DNA of 21,444 nucleotides from Chlorogloeopsis sp. ULAP01 (GTDB lineage: Bacteria > Cyanobacteriota > Cyanobacteriia > Cyanobacteriales > Nostocaceae). Location: NCBI RefSeq assembly GCF_030381805.1, contig NZ_JAUDRH010000028.1, positions 1 to 21,444 of the forward strand. Direction: 5' to 3'. Positions 1-9,600 of the stretch are shown one piece after another; within the stretch, counting starts at the first letter, position 1, and every line of letters starts with the position of its first letter. The translations under genes were made by a program, and so were the position numbers. Under the pieces are notes generated by a model. It worked only from the letters and a program-made list of their open reading frames with translations, made no database searches and had not been told where the DNA came from.

Positions 1-77
1 AAACCTCACCCCGTCCTGTCGGACACCCCTCTCCTTGCTAAGGAGAGGGGCAGGGGGTGAGGTGACTTTCAAGTCAG
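1..77. repeat. Palindromic MITE-like repeat, left copy
   Basis: Bases 1-77 are the exact reverse complement of 21361-21437. The core (3-63) is bounded by the perfect 10-bp inverted ends ACCTCACCCC / GGGGTGAGGT. Inside lie a short hairpin (GTCC at 13-16, GGAC at 20-23) and a strong one (11-bp arms 26-36 and 40-50, loop GCT), so a single strand could fold as a three-way junction. A further small palindrome GACTTTCAAGTC follows at 65-76. There is no coding capacity. This type of GC-rich palindrome is common in filamentous cyanobacterial genomes; assigning it to a named family would need a search. Confidence 0.85.
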
Positions 78-130
78 AGGGCAGAAGGGAATAACCATCA
101 ATTCCTATTTATTAAATTATTGCGGAGATT

Positions 131-1357
131 ATGACTAAAATTTTAGTGATTGAAGATGAACAAACAGTTCGTGAAAATCTTCTAGATTTACTAGGATCTG
201 AAGACTTTGATACTATTGGCGCTGCTAATGGCAAAATAGGAGTTAAGTTAGCTCACAGTGAGACTCCTGATTTAATTCTGTGTGATTTAATGATGCCAGA
301 ACTTGATGGTTTTGGCGTACTAACAGCATTGCGTCAAGAACCGATAACTGCAACAATTCCATTTATTTTTATTACAGCAAAAGCAACCAAAACCGACTTT
401 CGCCAAGGTATGGATTTAGGTGCTGATGACTATATCACCAAGCCATTTACTCGTGCAGAATTATTAAGTGCTATTGATAGTCGCCTACAAAAACAAGCAA
501 TTTTGAAACAGCAATTTTCTACTAGCACATCAGTAAATACTTCAAATTCAGAAATACTGATTGTAAAAAGCATTTTACGCAGGGCAATAGAACAAGTAGA
601 ATTTCGAGAATTTTATATTGAATATCAACCACAAGTAGACCTTCAATCAGGTTATATTTGTGGTGCAGAAGCTTTACTACGTTGGCAGAGTCCGGAATTA
701 GGAATTGTTGATACTTCAGAATTGATTTCTTTAGCAGAGTCTACAGGTTTAATTATTCCTATTGGTGAGTGGGTATTGCAAAGTGTATGTGAACAAAATA
801 AAGCTTGGCGTGATGCAGGCTATTCTCCGTTACGGATCGCTGTTAATTTGTCTGCCCGTCAGTTTACTCATCCAGATTTGAGTAAAAAAATAGTGACATT
901 TTTAACACAAAATAATTTGGAGCCAGATTATTTAGAATTAGAACTTACCGAAAGTCTAATTGTACAAGATATGAATATGGCGATCGCAACAATGAGTGAG
1001 TTACGAGCCTTAGGAGTAAAAATTGCTATTGATGATTTTGGTACTGGTCAATCTTCATTAATGTATCTGAAAAAATTACCAATTAATAAATTAAAACTTG
1101 ACCGCTACTTTATCCACAATGTTAATAATGACTATCAGAAAGCAGCAATAACAACTGCATTGATTCAGATGGGACACAATCTCAATTTTCAGGTGATTGC
1201 CGAGGGTGTAGAAACAGAAGCAGAACTAGATTTTTTGCGTCAAAATCGTTGTGATGCTATGCAAGGTTTTCTTTTCTGCCGACCAATACCAGCAGTAAAA
1301 TTTGAAAAGTTTTTGTCTGATGACCAGTATAGACCATTAACTAGTCGTACAAAATAA
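131..1357 (+). CDS. REC-EAL response regulator, probable c-di-GMP phosphodiesterase
   Basis: 408 aa. Residues 1-120 form a CheY-like receiver: acidic pair E9/D10, phospho-acceptor D52 in CDLMMPELDG, T82 and K104 in TKPF. A short linker leads to an EAL domain (about 143-398). The EAL signature is EALLRW (180-185), and the residues expected for metal and substrate binding are present: N239, E271 (ELTES), D301/D302 (DDFGTG), K322, E358 (AEGVE) and Q378. I therefore infer an active phosphodiesterase hydrolysing c-di-GMP to pGpG, controlled by phosphorylation of the receiver. There is no GGDEF domain, membrane segment or signal peptide, so it is cytosolic. GGAG at 124-127 lies 3 nt before the ATG. 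No cognate kinase is in the window. It is the only plus-strand gene and faces the synthase operon tail to tail, so a link to lipid synthesis is not shown. Confidence 0.95.
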   Translation: MTKILVIEDEQTVRENLLDLLGSEDFDTIGAANGKIGVKLAHSETPDLILCDLMMPELDGFGVLTALRQEPITATIPFIFITAKATKTDFRQGMDLGADDYITKPFTRAELLSAIDSRLQKQAILKQQFSTSTSVNTSNSEILIVKSILRRAIEQVEFREFYIEYQPQVDLQSGYICGAEALLRWQSPELGIVDTSELISLAESTGLIIPIGEWVLQSVCEQNKAWRDAGYSPLRIAVNLSARQFTHPDLSKKIVTFLTQNNLEPDYLELELTESLIVQDMNMAIATMSELRALGVKIAIDDFGTGQSSLMYLKKLPINKLKLDRYFIHNVNNDYQKAAITTALIQMGHNLNFQVIAEGVETEAELDFLRQNRCDAMQGFLFCRPIPAVKFEKFLSDDQYRPLTSRTK

Positions 1358-1375
1358 GTGCAAATACGTCCCAGA

Positions 1376-1663
1376 TTAACAACATGACAATCGGTAACTT
1401 CGTGGAGTTTGCCCTGTCCATCGTTTGAAGGCACGGTGAAAGGCACTTGGTTCTGAGAACCCCAGCAAAAATGCGACATCGTGAATCGGAGTGGCTGGGT
1501 TTTTCAGATGCCGCAGGGCTAGTTTTTTGCGAGTATTATCTAGAAGTTGCTGATGGGACGTGCCTTCGGCTTGTAATTCCCTCTGTAACTACCGAATACT
1601 GATTGCCAAACTACGGGCGATCGCTTCTGTTGATGCCAGTTCCCCTTGCAATTGTTGTACCAT
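1376..1663 (-). pseudogene. C-terminal remnant of an AraC-family transcription regulator
   Basis: Reading the minus strand from the ATG at 1663 gives about 95 codons ending at TAA (1376-1378), broken by one in-frame TAG at 1589-1591. On both sides of that stop the translation is a clear AraC/XylS double helix-turn-helix. The first HTH reads TEAIARSLAISIR, then the stop, then LQRELQAEGTSHQQLLD. The second holds the hallmark segments DVAFLLGFSEPSAFHRAFKR and WTGQTPRSYR. The stop falls where this family usually has Thr or Arg inside helix 3. The large N-terminal sensor domain is absent: the frame continues upstream only to the TAA that ends the SDR gene (1697-1699). So this is a truncated, stop-interrupted regulator gene, probably dead. 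If the TAG were a sequencing error it could still encode a bare DNA-binding domain. Confidence 0.8.
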
Positions 1664-1696
1664 CCTACAAGAGTCATTCCTTGATTCAGAAAAGCC

Positions 1697-2692
1697 TTAT
1701 ATCTGGATATCTGTGGTTTCTAGCCATTGCCGTATATGTTCCATTCCTTCTTCTAGAGTTACTTTTGGCTTATAACCTAACTGAGTTTGTGCTTTTTCGA
1801 GTGAATAAGCATGGGGACTGGTAGAAAAATCTACAGCTGCTGGAAAAATAACGGGTTCTTGACCCAAAAATTTCATTCTTAACGACTCCAACCGAATCAA
1901 AATTTTAACTATCGGTGCTGGTAGAGAGGATGGTGCAGGCACGTTTCCAACTTCAGCTAAACGTGTGTAGTATTCTTTCCAAGAAGTCTCCTGTCCATCA
2001 GAGATATTGAAAGCTTCTCCATATGCTTCCTTTTCTATAGCAAGAAAAATTCCATCTATTAAATTGTCTATATATACGTGGTTCATTACTCCCCGTCCAG
2101 CATCAGGCATCACAAATCGTTTTTGGCGCATCAGTTTAAGAGGACGGATAACCCAAGGGCTACTTCTTGGCCCGTAAACAGCAGTCGGTCTGATAATAAT
2201 TACACCAAAATTTGGTGGTGCGTTTAGCTTCAATATTTCTTGTTCACTTTCTATTTTTGTTAGAGAGTAAGGATTATCCTCACTCCGGAATGGCCCTTCT
2301 TCTGTAATTTTATTGGCGTAGGTAAAGCCATAGACTATGACGCTTGAGAGGTGAATAAAAGTCTTGACCCCGGCATCTATAGCTGCTCTTGCTATGTTGA
2401 GGGTGCCACCAACATTGACTTTACGAAACTCCTCTAGTGAGCCTCCTTCTTTGACGAGGGCAGCTGTGTGCAGAATTATATCTACTCCCTGACAAGCCTG
2501 TTGTGCCACAACCGGATCGCAAACACTACCAACAATTACTTCTGCACCTAGACTCTGTGCTATTTTTGCATTCGTAGGGTCATTTTCTATTCCTTTAACA
2601 TACATTCCCTGGGCGATCGCTAATTCTGTAGTACGCAAGCCGATAAATCCACCTATTCCTGTAATCAGAATAGTTTTGTCTTTAAGGTTCAT
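1697..2692 (-). CDS. Extended SDR: NAD-dependent epimerase/dehydratase family protein
   Basis: 331 aa from the ATG at 2692; a longer reading from TTG at 2716 adds eight unconvincing residues. The Rossmann nucleotide loop is TGIGGFIG (11-18), the Ser element is HLSSVIVYG (114-122) and the catalytic pair is Y142-x3-K146 in YSLTK. This is the extended SDR fold of NAD-dependent sugar epimerases and 3-beta-hydroxysteroid-type dehydrogenases. The substrate cannot be read from sequence. It lies last in the minus-strand run, 517 bp after the thioester reductase, with an AAGGA about 12 nt before the ATG, so it may have its own promoter. Because heterocyst-glycolipid aglycones carry keto or hydroxy groups, oxidation or reduction of a chain oxygen is a plausible role, but a nucleotide-sugar role is equally possible. 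Confidence 0.85.
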   Translation of the reverse strand: MNLKDKTILITGIGGFIGLRTTELAIAQGMYVKGIENDPTNAKIAQSLGAEVIVGSVCDPVVAQQACQGVDIILHTAALVKEGGSLEEFRKVNVGGTLNIARAAIDAGVKTFIHLSSVIVYGFTYANKITEEGPFRSEDNPYSLTKIESEQEILKLNAPPNFGVIIIRPTAVYGPRSSPWVIRPLKLMRQKRFVMPDAGRGVMNHVYIDNLIDGIFLAIEKEAYGEAFNISDGQETSWKEYYTRLAEVGNVPAPSSLPAPIVKILIRLESLRMKFLGQEPVIFPAAVDFSTSPHAYSLEKAQTQLGYKPKVTLEEGMEHIRQWLETTDIQI

Positions 2693-3209
2693 AAATCTAG
2701 ATATCCTTCGTAACAACAGAGAGTATTTATTCTTAATCTCACGAACAAATATTCCAGAAATTACCAGAAATTAATTTACAAATAGTCTAAATGTTTTAGT
2801 TTGAGCAGCTGAGATAAGCAAGCTCTAATCGAAGTGAAAATCTCAATGCCCCCAGGCCAATGTTAAAGAGAGCCTATCATATCTGAAATCTGTCAATTGG
2901 CATATGTTTGAGATAAGTTTTGAGCAAACATATCTACAGAGAAAGTGAGTTAGCGTTGATAAATATTTGAACAAACCTAAATTTCTAATCCAGTGAGCAA
3001 GATTTTTTAATAGGGGATTTACCTATCAAAAAACTTTTATCTACTCAAATAAGTATAAACACTTGAGTATGAATATACAAATTATCTTTATTGCTGCCAT
3101 AAATTAGATCCCCCCAGCAATCCTGCCTGATAATGATGCTTAGGGAGATCGTAAGATACAAAAATAGTTATGACGCTTTTTAGTTTGAGACTAACTTGTG
3201 TAATCTGTA
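2693..3209. other. Gene-free spacer upstream of the SDR gene
   Basis: 517 bp, AT-rich, between the stop of the thioester reductase gene and the start of the SDR gene, both on the minus strand. I see no open frame with family resemblance, no RNA gene and no convincing NtcA-type GTA-N8-TAC site. Its length and position make it the likely promoter region of the SDR gene, but no clear -35/-10 pair stands out. Confidence 0.5.
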
Positions 3210-4727
3210 CTAAGCAACATTCAGAAAACCATTCTGAATTAAGTATGCAGAATAGGTCATAAACAATTGGTTATCCATTGCCGGGCAAACGATACCACTA
3301 CCTGCAAGTGCATTTAGGGTAGCTTGACAATTAATTATTGGTCTTCTACTTTGTAGATACAAATCTGGAATAGTGATTTGTTCTTCTGACCAGCGCTCTA
3401 GTAAGAAAGGTCGTAGGGTATAGAGAGGATTTTCAGCAGAAGAGATATCGTTAATTAACTTTGCTTGCCATTGTTCGTAAGGAATTATTTCAATAGGAAA
3501 ACCTAAAGAATCCATCCACTCAAGTAAATTAGTTAAAGGAACAGGTTCGGGATGCTGTAAGTGAAAAGCCTGACCAAGAGATTCTTTTTGTCTTGAAAGA
3601 TAAACAACAGCTTTACTGACATAATCCACAGGCGATGCATCCAACATATAATCAACATTTGGAAAACATCCCATTTGAATGCAGCCTTTAATTACCAAGT
3701 TGATAAAGTCATCTGTATTGCAGACACCTGTTTTGCTATCTCCTGCAATTAGAGGAGGTCTATGAATTGTCACAGGCAATCCGCGATCGCTAGCAATTTT
3801 GACTAATTTTTCTGCTACCCATTTTGTTTGCGAGTAACCGAGAAAAATACCTCGCCAATGCTCAAAGCTGTCATCTTCTTTGACAACTTTACCAGCATAA
3901 AAGGGCGATTCAAAAACCGCTACACTAGAAACGTAATGTACGGGCTTGACTTTAAATAAACACGCCAAACGCAAAACTTCTTGTGTTCCCAAAACATTGG
4001 GAGCCTTCATAGCTGAATATGGATAAACATAATTCAGTGTGGCAGCACTATGGTAGATGCTATCAAGATTCATAGCTAGCATATCAAAACCTTGGGGGCT
4101 AATTCCTAGCAAAGGCTTTGATAAATCTCCCAAGATAGGGATAATTCTAGAACTCAATTTTTCATCCCAAAGGGCATAATTTTGGAGATTTTTCTTCAGT
4201 TTTTGCTTGCCTTCTTCTGAATTAGCAGCACGTACTAAGCAGTAAATATCTGCATTTGTCTGCTGTAGTAGTTCGTGGATTAAAAAAGCTCCTAAAAAGC
4301 CTGTACCACCTGTTAAAAAGACGTTTTCTGGTTGAGATGTAAAGTGAAAAGATGTAGATGCAGGACGAATACTTGGATCGAGAACAGCTTCAGCACTTAA
4401 ATCCAAGACAGGCTTAACTATAGAGACAGAGGCATTTTTGGCAGTGGGAGTATCTTTTACCCCTGATTCTTCTGATTCTTCGCCTAAACGCTGGGAGAGA
4501 GTCGCAACTGTTGGATAATGCCACAACAGTGTAGGAGACACTTTAAATCCCAGCATTTTTTCTAATTTGCCGACAATCAGCATCGCCTGAGTAGAATCTA
4601 AACCATAGCTATCTAATGGTTGCTCAATATCAATTTCCTCTGGTTCAACATTTAATGCTTCCGCTAGCTGAGATACCAACCAAGCTTGAATTTCCGCTGC
4701 TGTTAAAACCTTTTTTGATGCCTTCAT
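3210..4727 (-). CDS. HetM/HglB-type protein: acyl carrier domain plus thioester reductase
   Basis: 505 aa from the ATG at 4727, nearly the length I recall for Anabaena HetM (HglB). An N-terminal acyl carrier domain (about 10-82) carries the phosphopantetheine Ser45 in SYGLDSTQAM. A low-complexity linker follows, then an extended-SDR thioester reductase domain (about 133-505) with NADPH loop TGGTGFLG (139-146) and catalytic Y298-x3-K302 in GYSQTKW. The family releases a carrier-bound chain reductively as aldehyde or alcohol; HetM/HglB is needed for the long-chain alcohol of heterocyst glycolipids. The ATG is only 2 nt past the stop of the PfaD-type gene and has a good GGAAG site, so the two are co-translated. 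An upstream TTG start (4760), overlapping that gene, is possible but lacks support. It is probably the chain-release enzyme of this cluster. Confidence 0.9.
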   Translation of the reverse strand: MKASKKVLTAAEIQAWLVSQLAEALNVEPEEIDIEQPLDSYGLDSTQAMLIVGKLEKMLGFKVSPTLLWHYPTVATLSQRLGEESEESGVKDTPTAKNASVSIVKPVLDLSAEAVLDPSIRPASTSFHFTSQPENVFLTGGTGFLGAFLIHELLQQTNADIYCLVRAANSEEGKQKLKKNLQNYALWDEKLSSRIIPILGDLSKPLLGISPQGFDMLAMNLDSIYHSAATLNYVYPYSAMKAPNVLGTQEVLRLACLFKVKPVHYVSSVAVFESPFYAGKVVKEDDSFEHWRGIFLGYSQTKWVAEKLVKIASDRGLPVTIHRPPLIAGDSKTGVCNTDDFINLVIKGCIQMGCFPNVDYMLDASPVDYVSKAVVYLSRQKESLGQAFHLQHPEPVPLTNLLEWMDSLGFPIEIIPYEQWQAKLINDISSAENPLYTLRPFLLERWSEEQITIPDLYLQSRRPIINCQATLNALAGSGIVCPAMDNQLFMTYSAYLIQNGFLNVA

Positions 4728-4729
4728 CT

Positions 4730-6400
4730 TTACGCTTCCAATGTAGAACGAACTGGGCAATATTGACTGTAGTAATCAGGAATTTGCATTCCTTGAATTT
4801 TCAAACTTTGAATGCGATATAAAAATGCGGCTCCAGTCATGATGTGTTGAGCTACATCCACAACCCGACGATTATTTGGATCTGCTAGATAAGAACCTTG
4901 CACCCAGTTATTAAAACTACCGATCGCCGGGCCGCACCAAATCTGATAATCAACTTCTCTACCCTTTTCTCCAGAGTTTGACCAACGAGAAGATAATCCT
5001 AAATACCAGCGGAAAATCAACGCCATTTTCAGTTTAGGATTATTGACTGCCTTACCCAATTTTTCTGGATTTTTCTGAGATAAATAACTAACAGTTTCTT
5101 CCCAAACTTGAGCCAGAGTTTTGCGGAAAATTTGTTTTTCTAATTTCTCTCGCTCAGAAGCAGGAATTTCTTCAATTGAATTATAGTTCCTGTATATTTC
5201 ATACAATTTTTGAGCGCGGAGAGGGAACATAGTACCGCGTTTGAGAACTTGTAGTTTTACTCCCATTTCAAACATATCTGCTGCTGGTGCCATCATCACA
5301 TCAGCCATATCTGCTTGTGCCAGCAATTGCTTGGTATGTTGACAAGAACCAGCTTCTATACATGACTGATTAATTGAACCAGTGACAACATAAGCAGCAC
5401 CCATCATAAAACCTGCTAAAGCAGATTGTGGGGTAGCAATTCCACCTGCAACTCCAACTCTAATAGGTTTTTCGTAACAATATTGAGCTTGAATTTCATC
5501 CCGCAATGCTACCATTGAAGGTAACAAACAAACTAGGGGACGATTATCTGTATGACCACCAGAATCTGCTTCAACAGTAATATCATCAGCTAAGGGAACT
5601 TTTGCTGCCAAATTCGCCTGTAACTCACTAATTAAACCCTGTGCAACCAATTCTCGCAGCATTTTTTCTGGTGCTGGTTGCATAAATTTAGTAGCTACTT
5701 CTCGCCGCGAAATTTTAGCAATGACTTTATTTTTAATTTCAATTTCGTTAGCAGAATTTACACTTAATCCCGCCGCACGATAATAAACAATATTAGGAGT
5801 CAAATCCAAAAATGCCGACGCTTCTATTGTTCTCATCCCATATTTGAGGTATAAATCTACTGCACCGCGCTCAATAGCAGGTTCATTGGGACTGTGAATT
5901 AAATTAAAAGCATAAGGCCCTTGAGGTAAAGCTTCTTGAATACGATGAATAGCTGCTTCTAAGCGATTGGGAGTTAAACCGCCTGCACCAAAAGAAGCTA
6001 AAATTCTCTCCTTCCCTAGAGCAATGACCATTTCTTCGGAAGCGATCGCACCAGCCATTGCGCCAGTAGTATAGGCATATTTGACATTATGAAAGGAGAG
6101 AAAATTCGGGTCTCCTAATTGTTGCAAACTGATGGGTGGAACAGCCATCAATAGTTCAGCTTGTCCTGTTTTGGTATTTTCAGCAGGAGACAAATAACCA
6201 TCATGACTAACACCAATTCTGCCGTCAACTCTAACAATATAACAAGGCTTATCTAATGCTAAGAGTTTATCTTTGATGGTATTAGAGTCAAAACTTACAC
6301 AATCTAAAGAACCTTTCCAGACTTGATTAAAATTGCAGGGAGAGCCAAAAAAGGTAATACCATTATCCTGTTTATTTCGCACTGCATCTACAGTTGTCAC
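4730..6400 (-). CDS. pfaD: PfaD-family enoyl reductase (FMN TIM barrel)
   Basis: 556 aa. It has the 2-nitropropane-dioxygenase-like FMN barrel of PfaD proteins, the trans-acting enoyl reductases of bacterial polyunsaturated fatty acid synthases and related PKS. Recognisable elements are FGAGGLTPNRLEAAI (about 138-151), the flavin-binding EADSGGHTDNRP (277-288), GVAGGIATP (316-324) and VTGSINQSCIEAGSC (339-353), followed by the family's alpha-helical C-terminal half. The start is GTG; a GAGGGA lies about 8 nt upstream on the minus strand. It would saturate the enoyl thioester left by the DH, using NADPH through FMN. It sits 273 bp after the KS-CLF-AT gene and 2 nt before the thioester reductase gene, as expected for a reductase feeding the same iterative synthase. 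Full length, no visible damage. Confidence 0.92.
   Translation of the reverse strand: MTTVDAVRNKQDNGITFFGSPCNFNQVWKGSLDCVSFDSNTIKDKLLALDKPCYIVRVDGRIGVSHDGYLSPAENTKTGQAELLMAVPPISLQQLGDPNFLSFHNVKYAYTTGAMAGAIASEEMVIALGKERILASFGAGGLTPNRLEAAIHRIQEALPQGPYAFNLIHSPNEPAIERGAVDLYLKYGMRTIEASAFLDLTPNIVYYRAAGLSVNSANEIEIKNKVIAKISRREVATKFMQPAPEKMLRELVAQGLISELQANLAAKVPLADDITVEADSGGHTDNRPLVCLLPSMVALRDEIQAQYCYEKPIRVGVAGGIATPQSALAGFMMGAAYVVTGSINQSCIEAGSCQHTKQLLAQADMADVMMAPAADMFEMGVKLQVLKRGTMFPLRAQKLYEIYRNYNSIEEIPASEREKLEKQIFRKTLAQVWEETVSYLSQKNPEKLGKAVNNPKLKMALIFRWYLGLSSRWSNSGEKGREVDYQIWCGPAIGSFNNWVQGSYLADPNNRRVVDVAQHIMTGAAFLYRIQSLKIQGMQIPDYYSQYCPVRSTLEA
4735..4739 (-). promoter_or_regulatory. Ribosome binding site of the thioester reductase gene
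   Basis: On the minus strand GGAAG lies 7 nt before the ATG at 4727, inside the last codons of the PfaD-type gene. It decides the start in favour of 4727 over the upstream TTG at 4760 and supports translational coupling of the two genes. Confidence 0.6.
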
Positions 6401-6460
6401 GGAAGTTATCCCTCGATTTGATGATTAGCAGATGAAAGAACAAACCACAAAGAACACGTT

Positions 6461-6618
6461 AGACGCGGAGCGGCTTCCCGTAAGGGTAGGACACGAAGAA
6501 AAGATATGAAGAGAGGATTAATTTTTGGGCGCTGCTGAATGTAAGAAAATTTGATATCTCAAACTCTTATTCTTAGCGCTCTTTGCGTCCTACCCTGCGG
6601 GAAGCCGCTGACGCGTCT
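6461..6618. repeat. Inverted pair of dispersed GCGGCTTCCCG repeats in a spacer
   Basis: The 273-bp spacer between the KS-CLF-AT and PfaD-type genes holds two opposed copies of a 32-bp element, 6461-6492 and 6587-6618, identical at roughly 28 of 32 positions and sharing GCGGCTTCCCG and GGGTAGGAC. Outside them lie degenerate ACCACAAAGAACAC and GTGGTTCGTTAAC tracts, also inverted. The roughly 94 bp between the arms has no gene. Transcribed, the arms could form a long imperfect hairpin inside the operon mRNA, which may set relative expression of the genes on either side. Confidence 0.75.
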
Positions 6619-6673
6619 ATGTGGTTCGTTAACTACATACTCTTAATGCTACAAAATAACTCTCAAAAAACCT

Positions 6674-9600
6674 TTACTCACTCAGCAAATTTTCAGCACA
6701 AACTAGTTGTAATTGAATTAACTCGCTCATTTGCTTACTAAACTCTTGACGGGATTTTAAGAATGCTGCATGAGTTTTATGAACCTTTAAGTTATTAGCA
6801 TTCAACTTTTGATAGTGAGACGCGCTTAAACTTGAAAGACTGAAATTATAAGTAGGATGGGGATGATTAGCAACCAACTCCCGAAATTGTACTTCTTTTT
6901 TTGGCTCTAAGCTGTTATCCATGATATTTTGCATTGATATTTCCTCTGGCTTAGTCTCGGATGGAGGGAGGATTTTACTCGGAGACTTTTGAGCTAGGTT
7001 TTGGAAGAGTTTTTTATTCTCTTCAGTCAAGATTTTGTCAGTAAAACTTTTACCACCCAAGGTAACTTTTCTCAGGGTGGGTTTTTTGACTGTTTCTGCT
7101 ACTTGAGTGTACAGTGGCGATAAGTCTACAGAAACTTGATGGCTGACAAGTTTTGCTAGTGCTTTGACAATACCACTATGGTCGTCTAAACCTCTTCTAT
7201 TTAGAGATATGGTGATGTGTTCTTTGTCGCTGAGAATTTTATCAATCCAGCGCGAACAAACATTACCAGCACCAGTCTCAATAAATATCTTGGCTCCATC
7301 TTCGTAAACTCGATTGACTAAGCGCGGGAAGTCAAGAGGTTGTGACAAACCTTTGGCTATGCTGTGGGCGATCGCTTGACTTTCCAATTTCACCGGGCCA
7401 TACTCAGCTGCACAGTAGAGAACAACGTCTGGTAGATTTTTCCGGGTGGGTAAGGTGTTAACTCTGGCTATTTCTCCGTACTCAGAAGCCATCGCTTCAC
7501 AGTGGATTACATGGTCGAAGGGAGCGCGGAAAGCGTTGCAGCCCAAAATTTGAATGATTCTTTCACAAGCTGCTGGTTCACCGGCAATGACGACTTCTTC
7601 GGGTGTGTTGATTTGAGTTAAAAAGACGCGCGGCTCATGTTGGAGGTATTCTCTCAACTGAGATGGGGTAGTCATGAGTACATAGTTAGCCCATAAGTCG
7701 TTGTTCGGTGATTGCTGAGATGATGGCATTTGCCAATACTGGCGCACAGCATTTTTGGCTCCGGATAACCTGTCAGCAAATAGTGGTGAGGCGTGTAGAG
7801 CAACTATTCCTTCGGTAAAGTTATCCCATACCTCAGCCGCAGACATCATACTAGTCTCACCTAAGCTGTAACCAAAGACCATTTTTGGCTTAACTTGGAA
7901 TTCATCTCGCATAATTTGCGTGATGAATCTGGTAAACAACATATCTACGTCGAAGATGGCTAGAGGATCGTCTAAGAATTGCTGTTCAAGAGTTTCTAAC
8001 TGCCGGGATGAAAGCTTGTTTAAGCTTCTGGGAAATACGACACGGGAGATATCAGCGACAAGATTTTGTAGTTTGGTAACCGCAATATCGTCGAGGGTTT
8101 CGGGAAATAAACGGAAGAGATTGCGAGCGATACCTAGATAAGAATTGACAGCAGCTGGATAGACGTAAGCTACTTCTCCTTTTTTACCTAGTGGTTTGGC
8201 TGTGAAGTAGCTACCTAGTGGTGTTTGCCAATCTATCCCATGTTCAAAAGCTTTGTTTATACCTTTACGGGCAGCTTCGATTTCTTTGGTTAATTCTTTT
8301 TGGTTGTGTGCCAGAATTGCTAGGACATAATTAGGATCGGAACACAACTTGAAGTTAGCAAAAGCTAAGTTGGCAGTGTGTTCTAGAGAAGTACCGTTGT
8401 TGACAGACTTTTCGAGGGCGTCGATTTGTTCAAATATATCAGCGCGATCGCGCCCGGCAATAGGGAACAAGTAAAAGGGAGTTTGCTGTAAAAATCTGCT
8501 ATTGCGTTCTTTTTGATCGGGTTCTTCCGATAAGATGACATGGGCGTAAGTGCCATCCATACCGATGCTATTGATGGCAGCGATTCTTTTAGTCGCTTGT
8601 TTATCTAAAAACCAAGGTCTTGATTCGGTGGCAACATAAAAAGGACTACCCTGCCATACTTCTTTATCTTTAACTTCAGACCACTTGGGTGTACCTGGAA
8701 CATATCTATAATAAAGGCACAAAGCTGTCTTGATTAAACTGGCTATTCCCGATGCAACATAGGTGTGACCGATGTTTGCTTTGACGCTGCCAATGGCACA
8801 GCTTAAATCATTGGCACTACCAGGATAAGCTTGCAGTAAACCTTTGATTTCTGCTTCATCTTCTTTGTCAACACCGCTACCATAAACTTCAAGATAGTTA
8901 ACTTCTGAAGGTTTGACACCCGCCATCAATAAAGCTTGCTGACACGCTTGAGTTACGGCTTTAGCATCTGGGGTTCCCAAACCAGTATCTTGCTGTTGCG
9001 CAAAACTAATGGCATCGACAACTGCGTAAATGCGATCGCTTGTTTTTTTCGCAGTTTCATGCAGCTTCAATACTACTGCGCCTGCCCCTTCCCCTACGAT
9101 CCAGCCATTCGTTTTTTGGTCGTAGGAAAGGGTATTTGCGCCTGTATTAATTGCAGCCATTTGGTTGCGCAATAAAACATTTTCTAGAGTGCCAGCTAAA
9201 TCAACAGCACCCACAAGTACGGCTTCTGCTTCTCCAGTAGTTAGTAAATGCTGTGCTATTTCCAAAACTTTGAAAGTAGAATTCTCTCCGGCGGTGATGG
9301 TGAATACAGGAGCGGTAAAATCCCACAGCGAAGAAATCCGACTCGCCATAATGTTGGCGATGTAACTGACATATTCGCTGCTTTCGACTGGATTGTGAAT
9401 GCCGTCTTTAACAATTGTTTCTAATTGAGTTACTTGATCGGGTGGCAGAGAAATTTCTCCAGCAATTAAACCCTCTTTCACTTGCCAGGATAAATTCCAT
9501 CTTTGCTGCAATTGATGCACAGAAAATTGTGTTTCTGTCGCCATCACAACTGCGACATTTGCACCTTCTTTTATACCCGCATCTTTCAAAGCACGTTCGG

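Noticed and set aside
507..620. Possible GGDEF or PAS module between the receiver and EAL domains
   Set aside because: The linker is only about 25 residues and Ser/Thr/Asn-rich; there is no room for another domain.
1240..1479. A 79-codon minus-strand frame starting MSHFCWGSQNQ
   Set aside because: It is an out-of-frame reading of the AraC-family remnant and of the antisense of the EAL gene; the remnant's true frame shows the HTH motifs.
4728..4760. TTG start of the thioester reductase overlapping the PfaD-type gene
   Set aside because: The ATG at 4727 has GGAAG at 7 nt and gives the family's usual length.
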